Shown here in pieces: positions 8,284 to 15,229 of a stretch of DNA of 64,000 nt. Position 1 is the first letter of the stretch; every line of letters begins with the position of its first letter. Position numbers and translations under genes: made by a program. Under the pieces are notes generated by a model that worked only from the letters and a program-made list of their open reading frames with translations, made no database searches and was not told the DNA's origin. Origin of the DNA: Halomonas nitroreducens (GTDB lineage: Bacteria > Pseudomonadota > Gammaproteobacteria > Pseudomonadales > Halomonadaceae); the NCBI RefSeq assembly GCF_003966155.1, contig NZ_RXNS01000009.1:1-64000 (forward strand), in the 5' to 3' direction.

Positions 8284-8602
8284 CGTGTCGGGGCGGATCA
8301 CCATCGTCGGGGTCTCGTATGAACTTGTTCGAACGGCCCACGGCGCGAAAGAAGGTCCGGTTGAGTTGCTCGGGAGTGGGCACGTAGCTCCACTGCCGTT
8401 CACAATACTCGCCGGCCCGCGCCATCAGCACGTCATAGAGGCGGTTGAACGGCGCATCATAATCGTAAGGGTCTTCCCCGAACAAGCGGATGTGGGGAAA
8501 GTCGGCGAACCGCTCCATGAAGAAGCGTTCCAGGTCGGCCTCTACGGCACGGTGACGGGCGACATCATCGGGGTCGAGCCAGAGATCGTAGCGGATGGCC
8601 AT
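8276..8602 (-). CDS. Conserved hypothetical protein, 108 aa
   Basis: I do not recognise this soluble protein. It is rich in aromatic and acidic residues (YDLWLDPDD, FGEDPYDYD), with no signal peptide or membrane segment. It overlaps the start of the DUF501 gene by 8 nt, so the two are probably cotranslated and may work together. The reading frame has normal high-GC codon usage. Confidence 0.62.
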   Translation of the reverse strand: MAIRYDLWLDPDDVARHRAVEADLERFFMERFADFPHIRLFGEDPYDYDAPFNRLYDVLMARAGEYCERQWSYVPTPEQLNRTFFRAVGRSNKFIRDPDDGDPPRHDA

Positions 8603-8676
8603 CGGCGGCTCCTCGGGTGGCTGGGCTCGGCGATGCCGAGGCGATAGGCTTAGGACCGCGACCCGCGGCGTTCGGC

Positions 8677-9147
8677 TCAGCGCCGGGCCAGGGGCGCGAA
8701 GCGGGCATCGAGCAGCCGGGCCAGGTCCTGCGGGGCGAGACGAATCTCCAGCCCCCTCCGCCCGCCGCTGACATGGATGGCCGCGAGGGGGTCGGCGCTG
8801 GCGTCGATGAAGGCGGCCAGGCGCTTCTTCTGCCCCAACGGACTGATGCCGCCCACTACATAGCCCGTGGCCCGCTCGGCCTCCGCGGGCTCGGCCATCA
8901 CCGCCTTGCGAGCGCCGGCGGCCCGCGCCAGGGCCTTGAGGTCGAGCGAGCTCGCCACCGGGACGATGGCCATCGCCAGCCGGCCGTCGTCGAGCCGGGC
9001 CAACAGGGTCTTGAAGACCTCCCAGGGCGACAATCCCAGGGCCTCGGCGGCCTCCTCGCCATAGGCGGGGCGGCGCGGGTCATGCGCGTAGCTGGCCAGG
9101 GCGAAGGCCACCCCGGCTCGTTCCAGCACCTTCACGGCCGGTGTCAT
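8677..9147 (-). CDS. ybaK: Cys-tRNA(Pro)/Cys-tRNA(Cys) deacylase YbaK
   Basis: The 156-residue protein has the YbaK/EbsC fold of trans-editing factors that hydrolyse Cys-tRNA(Pro) mischarged by prolyl-tRNA synthetase. Landmarks are MTPAVKVLERAGV at the start, EEAAEALGLSPWEVFKTLLA, the catalytic-region GARKAVMAEPAEAERATGYVVGGISPLGQKKRL, and the final PQDLARLL. Its start overlaps the stop of the thioesterase gene upstream by 4 nt (ATGA), so both are translated from one message. Confidence 0.93.
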   Translation of the reverse strand: MTPAVKVLERAGVAFALASYAHDPRRPAYGEEAAEALGLSPWEVFKTLLARLDDGRLAMAIVPVASSLDLKALARAAGARKAVMAEPAEAERATGYVVGGISPLGQKKRLAAFIDASADPLAAIHVSGGRRGLEIRLAPQDLARLLDARFAPLARR

Positions 9148-9554
9148 GCGTCGACGGCCTCCGGTTCCTGCAGGTGTGCCTCCAGCGCCCGGCGCAGCTC
9201 GCCCTCGATGGGCACGGCCCGCTTGGTGTCATGATCGAACTGCACCAGCACGGTGTGCCCCAGGTTGGCGAGCACGCCATTCTGGCGCGCCTCCTGGGTC
9301 ACGGTGAAGGAGCTGGTGCCGAGTCGCGTCAGGTAGGTACGAATCTCGATATCGTGACCGTAGTAGAGCTCCGCCCGGTAGTCGATTTCCATGCGTGCCA
9401 TGATCAGCCGCCACTGACGCGGGTCGAGGTCCGGCGTGAACAGCCGGAAGAGGTCGTTGCGAGCCAGCTCGAACCAGGCCGGCAGGCGGGTGTTGTTGAT
9501 GTGGCCAAGGGCATCGGTGTCATAGAAGGCGGGCTCGATGGTGCGGACGAACAT
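9144..9554 (-). CDS. Acyl-CoA thioesterase, 4HBT/YbgC type
   Basis: This 136-residue hot-dog fold protein has the YbgC-type active-site Asp in FYDTDALGHINN, followed by RLPAWFELARNDLF and a central DYRAELYYGHDIEIRTYLTRLG strand block. Such enzymes hydrolyse short or medium acyl-CoA thioesters. It precedes ybaK with a 4-nt overlap. Confidence 0.88.
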   Translation of the reverse strand: MFVRTIEPAFYDTDALGHINNTRLPAWFELARNDLFRLFTPDLDPRQWRLIMARMEIDYRAELYYGHDIEIRTYLTRLGTSSFTVTQEARQNGVLANLGHTVLVQFDHDTKRAVPIEGELRRALEAHLQEPEAVDA

Positions 9555-9620
9555 ACAGGCTCCTCGTGGACGGTGGCCGGCGGGCCGGAAGTCACAGCAT
9601 TGCCCCGAGCAAGCGCTCGG

Positions 9621-10433
9621 TCAAGTCGTGGCGGCGCGACGGCCTTGCCACCAGGCCGTGCCTCGGGTCCAGGCCAGCAGCCAGGCGGTGGCGGCAGCGA
9701 AACCGGTCAGGGTGCCCAGCACCAGGCCCAGGCTGTCATAGGTCAGGGAGACGCTCAGGGCATAGCACAGCAGCGAGCCGAGGCCCGCGGGGTAATGCTT
9801 GATCACCGTGGCCACCGGGGCAGCGCCATGGGTCAGGTGGAGGATCACCAGGAAGGGGTACATGGTCACCGGGAAGGCGGCCATGACCCCGGCCCAGGCC
9901 GTCGGTACCACATGCGCGAGGCCGGTGATCAGGAAGATGATGACGGCGGCCAGCCCTGCGCGCAGGCCCAGTGCCGGCCAGCTGAAGCCGCCCTTGGGCT
10001 GCGCGGCGGTATCCGGCACGCGGCGGTAGAGGCGGATGAAGACGAGGATCGCCACCAGGGTGGTCAGGGTGCCGCTGACCCGGGTGAACTCGATGTGGGT
10101 CAGCAGCAGGCCCACCAGCAGCCAGGCGGCGAGCCCGCCAGTGGTGCCCAGCATCACGCCCCGCAGACCATCGCGGCGGGCGCAGAGCAGGTAGCCACCG
10201 CCCAGCGCCAGCGTTGCGGAGAAACCGGCCAGGGTGTGCACTGCACTCTCGGCGGCGAAGCCCGGCGAAAGCTCCAGGCCGATGAAGAACAGCGCGATGG
10301 CGGTGCCCAGGGGGTAGCCCGAGAGCAGCCCCGCCATGCGGGTGCTGAGGCGCTCGGCGACCGCTGATAGCCCCAGCACCACACCGATCGAGACCAGTAG
10401 CTTGGCCAGTTGCCAACTGAGCGGAACGTCCAT
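9621..10433 (-). CDS. Polytopic inner-membrane protein of unknown function
   Basis: The 270-residue protein is hydrophobic throughout, with about eight predicted membrane spans. Conserved-looking motifs are LSGYPLGTAIALFFIG near residue 40 and AAFPVTMYPFLVILHLTHG near residue 190. The two similar G/P-containing stretches suggest an internal two-fold repeat. I cannot assign a family or a substrate. Confidence 0.7.
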   Translation of the reverse strand: MDVPLSWQLAKLLVSIGVVLGLSAVAERLSTRMAGLLSGYPLGTAIALFFIGLELSPGFAAESAVHTLAGFSATLALGGGYLLCARRDGLRGVMLGTTGGLAAWLLVGLLLTHIEFTRVSGTLTTLVAILVFIRLYRRVPDTAAQPKGGFSWPALGLRAGLAAVIIFLITGLAHVVPTAWAGVMAAFPVTMYPFLVILHLTHGAAPVATVIKHYPAGLGSLLCYALSVSLTYDSLGLVLGTLTGFAAATAWLLAWTRGTAWWQGRRAATT

Positions 10434-10478
10434 CGAGTCTCCTTTATCCTAGAGTGACAGCAAGCCTGTGAGGTGCCC

Positions 10479-10817
10479 ATGGCCGGTCATGACTTGTCGT
10501 CTCCGACGCGCCCCGAGGTCTGCGAGCTGTGCGGGCGGGCGGCGCCCCTGACACGACACCACCTGATTCCCCGCGCGCTTCACGGCAAGGCGCGCTATCG
10601 CCGCCGGTTCGATCGCGTCGAGCGGCTCACGTCCATCCTGTGGCTGTGCCATGCCTGTCACAAGCACATCCATGGGGTGCTCGGCGAGCGCGAGCTGGCC
10701 GAGCATTATCGCAGCCGGGAGGCGCTGATGCGCCACCCGGAGATCCGGGCCTTCGTCGACTGGCTGGCCACCAAGCCGGCGGGCTTTCGCCCCAAGCGGC
10801 CTGCCCGCCGCCGCTAG
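10479..10817 (+). CDS. HNH-family protein with CxxC zinc site
   Basis: The 112-residue protein has CELCGRAAPLTRHHLIP followed by CHACHKHIH, which is the paired CxxC and H-H-N-like layout of small HNH endonuclease-fold proteins. The metal-binding His in the HHLIPR motif is present. Whether it cuts DNA is unknown. The ATG at 10479 is chosen because GTGAGG lies at the right distance. A GTG at 10473 is an alternative. Its stop codon lies at the centre of a long palindrome. Confidence 0.78.
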   Translation: MAGHDLSSPTRPEVCELCGRAAPLTRHHLIPRALHGKARYRRRFDRVERLTSILWLCHACHKHIHGVLGERELAEHYRSREALMRHPEIRAFVDWLATKPAGFRPKRPARRR

Positions 10818-10831
10818 CGGCGGCGGGCAGG
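10800..10831. terminator. Perfect 32-bp palindrome between convergent genes
   Basis: Two 16-bp GC-rich arms meet without a loop, and the axis falls inside the TAG stop of the HNH gene (10815-10817). It lies between convergent genes and would give a very stable hairpin on either strand. There is no T-tract, so the termination role is inferred. Confidence 0.6.
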
Positions 10832-10834
10832 ACT

Positions 10835-11281
10835 TCACACCAGCCGCAGTCCCTGGCGGTCCGTCCAGGCTGCCTTGAGGGCGGCGGCCAAGGGGGCCTG
10901 CAGGTGCCCGGGCAGGGCGTCCGCTGCGCTCTCGTATGCCTCGTCGGCGCGGTTGCGCAGCCAGCAATAGGCCCAGGCGCTGGCCTCATCGTCGTCGGCC
11001 GGCACCGGTCGGGCGGGCATCTGGACGAGCAGGAAGACCGCCGTGCGTCCGGCCCAGAGGGGAATCTCCTCGCCGCCGTCTGCCCGGCTCCAGGCCTGGA
11101 GGGTGGCGCCGCTGGGCGTGGCCTCCGGTTCACCGAGCTTGGCGACCCGGGCGGTCTCGGCCAGGATCAATGCCAGGCGGTCCGCATCGCCCTGGCCGAG
11201 TGTCAGCCAGTGGGCGATGACGGCGGGCAGGCCGCGGCGTACCTTGGCATAGAAGCCGCTTTGCGGCATGGTCTCAGGCAT
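10835..11281 (-). CDS. Conserved hypothetical protein, 148 aa
   Basis: I do not recognise a named family. The protein is soluble and alpha-helical in character. The start MPETMPQSGFYAKVRRGLP at 11281 is chosen because AAGAGG lies 8 nt upstream, whereas longer readings would run into the C-S lyase gene on the other strand. It is divergent from that gene, with 30 bp between the starts. The C-terminus (AAWTDRQGLRLV) ends just before the palindrome. Confidence 0.6.
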   Translation of the reverse strand: MPETMPQSGFYAKVRRGLPAVIAHWLTLGQGDADRLALILAETARVAKLGEPEATPSGATLQAWSRADGGEEIPLWAGRTAVFLLVQMPARPVPADDDEASAWAYCWLRNRADEAYESAADALPGHLQAPLAAALKAAWTDRQGLRLV

Positions 11282-11311
11282 TCGTATGGCCTCTTGCAAG
11301 CAGGACAGTCT

Positions 11312-12514
11312 ATGGAATTCGATTTTGCCACGCCCGTCGAGCGCCGCCACCCGTCCCGGGGCGATGAGTCGTCCGACTGGCCGTCCGATTGGCCATCCCA
11401 GAAGTGGCACAGCTACGGTGAGGACGTGCTGCCGCTCTGGGTGGCCGACATGGACTTCCGCTCGCCCCCGGCGGTGATCGAGGCATTGCATGCGCGGGTG
11501 GCGCATGGCGTGTTCGGCTATGGGCTGGTACCGGACAGCCTCAAGCAGGCCCTGTGTGCCTGGAGCGCCGAACACTATGCCTGGGAGATCGAGCCGGACT
11601 GGCAATTGTGGCTACCGGGGGTGGTCCCGGCCCTGCACATCGCCAGCCTGGCCTTGACCGAGCCGGGCGAGGGCGTGCTGACGGTGACGCCCATCTACCC
11701 CCCCTTCCTCAAGGTGGCCGAGCGCACCGGGCGCCTGCCTCAGCAGGTCGCCCTGAGCCCCCCCGTCGGCCCCGGCGGTGACTGGACGCTTGACCTGGCG
11801 GCGCTGGAGGCGGCCATCACCCCCGAGACGCGGTTGCTGTTGTGGTGCCAGCCCCACAATCCCACCGGCCGGGTCTGGACCACCGAGGAGCTGGATGGCC
11901 TGGCGTCGCTGGTCGAGCGCCATGACCTCATCGTCGCCTCGGATGAGCTGCACTGCGACCTGCTGCTCGACGACGGGGGGCGCCATCGCCCTCTGGCGGC
12001 GGCGTATCCGGCCCTCGCCGAGCGGATCCTGACACTCTGGGCGCCCTCCAAGACCTTCAACCTCGCCGGCCTGACCGCCGCCTGCGCGGTGATCCCCGAT
12101 GTCGGCCTGCGCCGCCGCTTCGCCGCCCGGGCCAGGGGGCTGCAGCCGGACGGCAACGTGCTGGGCCTGGTGGCCGCCGAGGCCGCCTATCGTCATGGTG
12201 AGCCCTGGCGACGGGCCCTGCTCGAGACCCTGCGTGACAACCGTCGTCGACTGGTCGAGCGGGTGGCCCGCTGGCCCGGGGTGGTCATGGCCTCGCCGGC
12301 TTCCACCTACCTGGCCTGGCTGGATCTGCGTGAGGCGCCGGCCCTGCAGGATACTGAAAAGTCCCCCCAGCAGGCCTTGCTGGAGTGGGCCGGGGTGGCC
12401 TTGTCCGATGGCGCCGCTTTCGGCTGGCCGGGATTCGTGCGGCTCAACTTCGGCACCACTGCTCGGCAGCTGGAGGCCGCCCTGGATCGTCTGGAGGGCG
12501 TGCTCGGCGCCTGA
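11312..12514 (+). CDS. MalY/PatB-type pyridoxal-phosphate C-S lyase
   Basis: The 400-residue fold-type I aminotransferase-like enzyme begins with EFDFATPVERR and has LPLWVADMDFRSPPAV, typical of the MalY/PatB group. The PLP lysine is in APSKTFNLAG. The segments WCQPHNPTGRVW and ASDELHCDLL carry the cofactor-contacting Asn, Asp and Tyr/His. Such enzymes cleave cystathionine and related S-conjugates to thiol, pyruvate and ammonia. An SD-like CAGGACAG lies upstream of the ATG. Confidence 0.87.
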   Translation: MEFDFATPVERRHPSRGDESSDWPSDWPSQKWHSYGEDVLPLWVADMDFRSPPAVIEALHARVAHGVFGYGLVPDSLKQALCAWSAEHYAWEIEPDWQLWLPGVVPALHIASLALTEPGEGVLTVTPIYPPFLKVAERTGRLPQQVALSPPVGPGGDWTLDLAALEAAITPETRLLLWCQPHNPTGRVWTTEELDGLASLVERHDLIVASDELHCDLLLDDGGRHRPLAAAYPALAERILTLWAPSKTFNLAGLTAACAVIPDVGLRRRFAARARGLQPDGNVLGLVAAEAAYRHGEPWRRALLETLRDNRRRLVERVARWPGVVMASPASTYLAWLDLREAPALQDTEKSPQQALLEWAGVALSDGAAFGWPGFVRLNFGTTARQLEAALDRLEGVLGA

Positions 12515-12519
12515 CACGA

Positions 12520-12544
12520 CTCGGCCGCCCCAGGGACGGCCGAG
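12520..12544. terminator. Weak hairpin between convergent genes
   Basis: CTCGGCCG and CGGCCGAG form 8-bp arms around a 9-nt loop between the C-S lyase and cnoX stops. It has no T-tract. Confidence 0.4.
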
Positions 12545-12550
12545 CGGACT

Positions 12551-13486
12551 TCAGTAGAGTTGGGCGAACAGCTTGCGGCGGAAGGTGACGGTCAGCGGGT
12601 GATCGGCGCCCAGGGCATCGAAGACCCGTAACAGCGTCTTGCGGGCCGCGTCGTCGCCGTAGGCGCGGTCGCTCTTCATCAGCGCCAGCAGGGCCTCCAG
12701 GCCGGCCTCGTACTGGCCGTCGGCGACCTGGCGCAGCGCCCGCTGGTAGCGGGCCTCGCTGTCGTCGCGGCCCTCGAGGGCGGCGAGTTCCTCGGCGGAG
12801 GGCGCCTCCTCGCCGAACTCGATGCTGGCGCGCACGCCGCGGGCCGGCGCCGCGTCTCGTTCCTCCGGCGGTAGGGCGTCGAGCAGGGCTCTTGCCTGCT
12901 GGGGCTCGCCGGCGGCGACCAGCGTGCGGGCGAGCTCCACCTGGTAGGGAGTGTGCTCCGGCCACTGTTGCACCAGCTCCTCGTAGATCTGCCGGGCGGT
13001 GGTGGTATCGCCGGCTTCGAGGGCGGCGGCAGCCTGTTCCTCGGGACTCAGCTGGGCCTCGGCCGGGGCCTGGAAGTAGCGGCCCAGCCACTCACGGATC
13101 TCCTTCTCGGGCAGCGCGCCCTGGAACTGGTCGACCAGGCCACCCTGGCTGATCAGCTTGACGTCCGGGACCGAGCGCACGCCGAGCTGTCCGGCGATGT
13201 CCTGGTTATCGTCGATGTTGAGCTTGGCCAGGATGAAGGCGCCGTTGTACTCCCGGGTGAGCTTCTCGAGCACCGGCATGAGGTTCTTGCAGGGCTCGCA
13301 CCAGGGGGCCCAGCAATCGAGGAGCACCGGCACCTGCATGGATGTCTCGAGCAGCTGCTGGATGTTGCTGCGGTCGACATCGATGATCAGCTCGGCGCCC
13401 TGCTGGCCCGCGGCGGCGCTGGACGGTTGCTCGGAGCCGCTCTCGGGGGTGAGCGGCTCCCCAGTGCGTGGATCGACGATTGGCAT
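12551..13486 (-). CDS. cnoX: Thioredoxin-fold co-chaperone CnoX (YbbN)
   Basis: The 311-residue protein has a thioredoxin domain (about residues 30-135) with LLDCWAPWCEPCKNLMPVLEKL, followed by TPR-like helices (about 140-311). In E. coli CnoX protects proteins from chlorine-induced aggregation and works with GroEL. The E. coli protein has a non-redox SxxC site, whereas this one keeps a full CEPC motif, so it could also act as an oxidoreductase. The leader MPIVDPRTGEPL is longer than in E. coli. Confidence 0.85.
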   Translation of the reverse strand: MPIVDPRTGEPLTPESGSEQPSSAAAGQQGAELIIDVDRSNIQQLLETSMQVPVLLDCWAPWCEPCKNLMPVLEKLTREYNGAFILAKLNIDDNQDIAGQLGVRSVPDVKLISQGGLVDQFQGALPEKEIREWLGRYFQAPAEAQLSPEEQAAAALEAGDTTTARQIYEELVQQWPEHTPYQVELARTLVAAGEPQQARALLDALPPEERDAAPARGVRASIEFGEEAPSAEELAALEGRDDSEARYQRALRQVADGQYEAGLEALLALMKSDRAYGDDAARKTLLRVFDALGADHPLTVTFRRKLFAQLY

Positions 13487-13686
13487 GATGGACTGGCCTT
13501 AGGACATGAGGGTGAGTTTGTTACTCAGATGCGGGTGACCGCATCGGGATTCAAGGGGGCATGGCCAGGCGGCGACTCCGGCGGGGCTCGAAGCGCTGCT
13601 GCCCGTCACGGCGGTGTGCGGGGACTCCTGGCCCGACGGCCCCTGTCGGGGCCCCCTGTCGGGCCCCCCCTGTCGGGGAGGGCAGC
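13487..13686. other. Intergenic stretch upstream of cnoX
   Basis: No gene is recognised here. It should hold the cnoX promoter. Its left part is unremarkable, and its right part is a GC-rich low-complexity tract that leads into the tRNA-derived array. Confidence 0.5.
13639..13678. repeat. GC-rich CCCTGTCGGG tandem repeat
   Basis: The motif CCCCTGTCGGGG occurs three times in slightly varied form within 40 bp. Each copy is itself an imperfect inverted repeat. Confidence 0.6.
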
Positions 13687-13770
13687 CGCCGAGCCTGACG
13701 AGCGCCTCTGCGTTGATGCCCCGGGAATGCAAAAGGCCAGAACCTCCCGGCTCTGGCCTGTCTCGATGGT

Positions 13771-13846
13771 CGGCAGCGGGGCCGGATTCGAGCCGGTGGC
13801 CTTCCGGGGTCGTGACGAGCCGAGCCCGACGCGTTGATGCCCCGGC
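13771..13846 (-). pseudogene. Degenerate initiator-tRNA copy 1
   Basis: This 76-nt segment aligns end to end with the tRNA-fMet gene. It keeps the T-loop TTCGAAT-like region and an acceptor 3' strand changed to CCCCGCTGCCG. The D-arm and anticodon stem no longer pair. The hairpin after it has one mismatch. Confidence 0.7.
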
Positions 13847-13891
13847 AATGCAAAAGGCCAGGACCTCCCGGCTCTGGCCTGTCTCGATGGT

Positions 13892-13967
13892 CGGCAGCGG
13901 GGTCGGATTCGAGCCGGTGGCCTTCCGGTGTCGTGACGAGCCGAGCCCAACGCGTTGATGCCCCGGC
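13892..13967 (-). pseudogene. Degenerate initiator-tRNA copy 2
   Basis: It is nearly identical to copy 1, with the same altered anticodon region. The hairpin following it (13847-13885) has lost perfect pairing, as GGCCAGGACC faces GGCTCTGGCC. Confidence 0.7.
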
Positions 13968-14012
13968 AATGCAAAAGGCCAGAACCTCTCGGTTCTGGCC
14001 TTTCTCGATGTT

Positions 14013-14089
14013 TGGTAGCGGGGACCGGATTCGAGCCGGTGGCCTTCCGGGGTCGTGACGAGCCGAGCCCGACGCGTTGATGCCCCGGC
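14013..14089 (-). pseudogene. Degenerate initiator-tRNA copy 3
   Basis: This copy is exactly 77 nt, like the functional gene, and ends in an intact CCCCGCTACCA. The first seven bases (GCCGGGG) could still pair mostly with the acceptor 3' strand. The anticodon arm is destroyed, and the position of CAT reads CGA. The terminator after it is identical to that of the functional gene. Confidence 0.72.
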
Positions 14090-14094
14090 AATGC

Positions 14095-14125
14095 AAAAGG
14101 CCAGAACCTCTCGGTTCTGGCCTTT
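14095..14125 (-). terminator. Terminator of the initiator tRNA gene
   Basis: GGCCAGAACC and GGTTCTGGCC are perfect 10-bp arms with a GAGA loop, followed on the minus strand by TTTTGC. It begins 13 nt after the tRNA CCA end. Copies recur with each array unit. Confidence 0.85.
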
Positions 14126-14134
14126 CTCGATGTT

Positions 14135-14211
<77 letters not shown>

Positions 14212-14225
14212 TCAACGTGAGGCAT

Positions 14226-14253
14226 ATTTTACAGACATCCTGACTTGCGTCAA
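14226..14253 (-). promoter_or_regulatory. Promoter of the initiator tRNA gene
   Basis: On the minus strand TTGACG (14253-14248) and TAAAAT (14231-14226) are separated by 16 bp. The -10 ends 14 nt before the tRNA 5' end, which gives a very short leader. Confidence 0.8.
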
Positions 14254-14287
14254 GGGGGTGTTTCCATGCTCGTATTGGTCCCGCTCG

Positions 14288-14330
14288 TTGGTCCATACTC
14301 GAAGATGGCTGTCATATTAGTGACAGCCAT
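14288..14330 (+). promoter_or_regulatory. Candidate phaB promoter with overlapping operator
   Basis: TTGGTC (14288) and TCATAT (14312) are possible -35 and -10 elements, 18 bp apart. A perfect inverted repeat, ATGGCTGTCA at 14305-14314 and TGACAGCCAT at 14321-14330, with a 6-bp spacer, covers the -10. That is the geometry of a repressor operator. The regulator is unknown, and no regulatory gene is adjacent. Confidence 0.55.
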
Positions 14331-14403
14331 CATGGCGATACTGTCGTCGAGCGCCCAGGTCTGGCGCCTGGGCACAGGTCGTGAATCATCAGGGAGTTAG
14401 TCA

Positions 14404-15150
14404 ATGACAACATCATCTTCCGTCGCCTGGGTAACCGGTGGAACCGGTGGCATCGGGTCGGCCATCTGCCGTGCACTGGCCGATGCCGGCTACCAGGTGA
14501 TCGCGGGCTACCACAATCCCGAGAAGGCCAAGGCCTGGCTCGAGACCCAGAAAGCCGATGGTTACGACAACATCGCCCTGTCCGGGGTCGACCTCTCCGA
14601 CTATGATGCCTGCATGGCAGGCGCCAAGGAGATCCGCGATACCTATGGGCCGGTCAGCGTGCTGGTCAATTGCGCGGGGATCACCCGTGACGGGACCCTG
14701 AAGAAGATGTCCTCGGAGCAGTGGAGCGAGGTCATCGACACCAACCTCAACAGCGTGTTCAACACCTGCCGCAGCGTCATCGAGGACATGCTCGAGGAGG
14801 GCTACGGGCGCATCATCAACATCTCGTCCATCAACGGGCGCAAGGGTCAGTTCGGCCAGGTGAACTATGCGGCGGCCAAGGCGGGCATGCATGGCCTGAC
14901 CATGTCTCTGGCCCAGGAGACGGCCACCAAGGGCATCACCGTCAATACCGTCTCGCCGGGCTATATCGCCACCGACATGATCATGAAGATTCCGGAGAAG
15001 GTTCGCGAGGCGATCCGCGAGACCATCCCGGTCAAGCGCTATGGCACGCCCGAAGAGATCGGTCGACTGGTAACGTTCCTGGCCGACAAGGAGTCCGGGT
15101 TCATCACCGGGGCCAACATCGACATCAATGGTGGCCAGTTCATGGGCTGA
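14404..15150 (+). CDS. phaB: Acetoacetyl-CoA reductase PhaB
   Basis: The 248-residue short-chain dehydrogenase has the cofactor motif TGGTGGIGSAIC, the NAG-like NCAGITRDGTLKKM, and the catalytic Ser, Tyr and Lys in ISSINGRKGQFGQVNYAAAKAG. The segments SPGYIATDM and NGGQFMG at the end are diagnostic for PHB-type NADPH-dependent acetoacetyl-CoA reductases. The enzyme makes (R)-3-hydroxybutyryl-CoA for polyhydroxybutyrate storage. The polymerase and thiolase genes are not adjacent. An AGGGAG ribosome-binding site precedes the ATG. Confidence 0.95.
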   Translation: MTTSSSVAWVTGGTGGIGSAICRALADAGYQVIAGYHNPEKAKAWLETQKADGYDNIALSGVDLSDYDACMAGAKEIRDTYGPVSVLVNCAGITRDGTLKKMSSEQWSEVIDTNLNSVFNTCRSVIEDMLEEGYGRIINISSINGRKGQFGQVNYAAAKAGMHGLTMSLAQETATKGITVNTVSPGYIATDMIMKIPEKVREAIRETIPVKRYGTPEEIGRLVTFLADKESGFITGANIDINGGQFMG

Positions 15151-15178
15151 GCCGCCCGGCGAACTCGCTACCCCGACA

Positions 15179-15212
15179 CGCAAAGCGCGAGGCCTCGGTC
15201 TCGCGCTTTGCG
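15179..15212. terminator. Bidirectional terminator between phaB and the DUF349 gene
   Basis: CGCAAAGCGCGAG and CTCGCGCTTTGCG are perfect 13-bp arms around an 8-nt loop, located between two convergent genes. Confidence 0.75.
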
Positions 15213-15229
15213 TTGGATATCTCGAGGCA

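Noticed and set aside
13687..14134. CRISPR-like regular array
   Set aside because: Units follow each other without unique spacers, the period is 121-122 bp, and each unit is plainly tRNA plus terminator.
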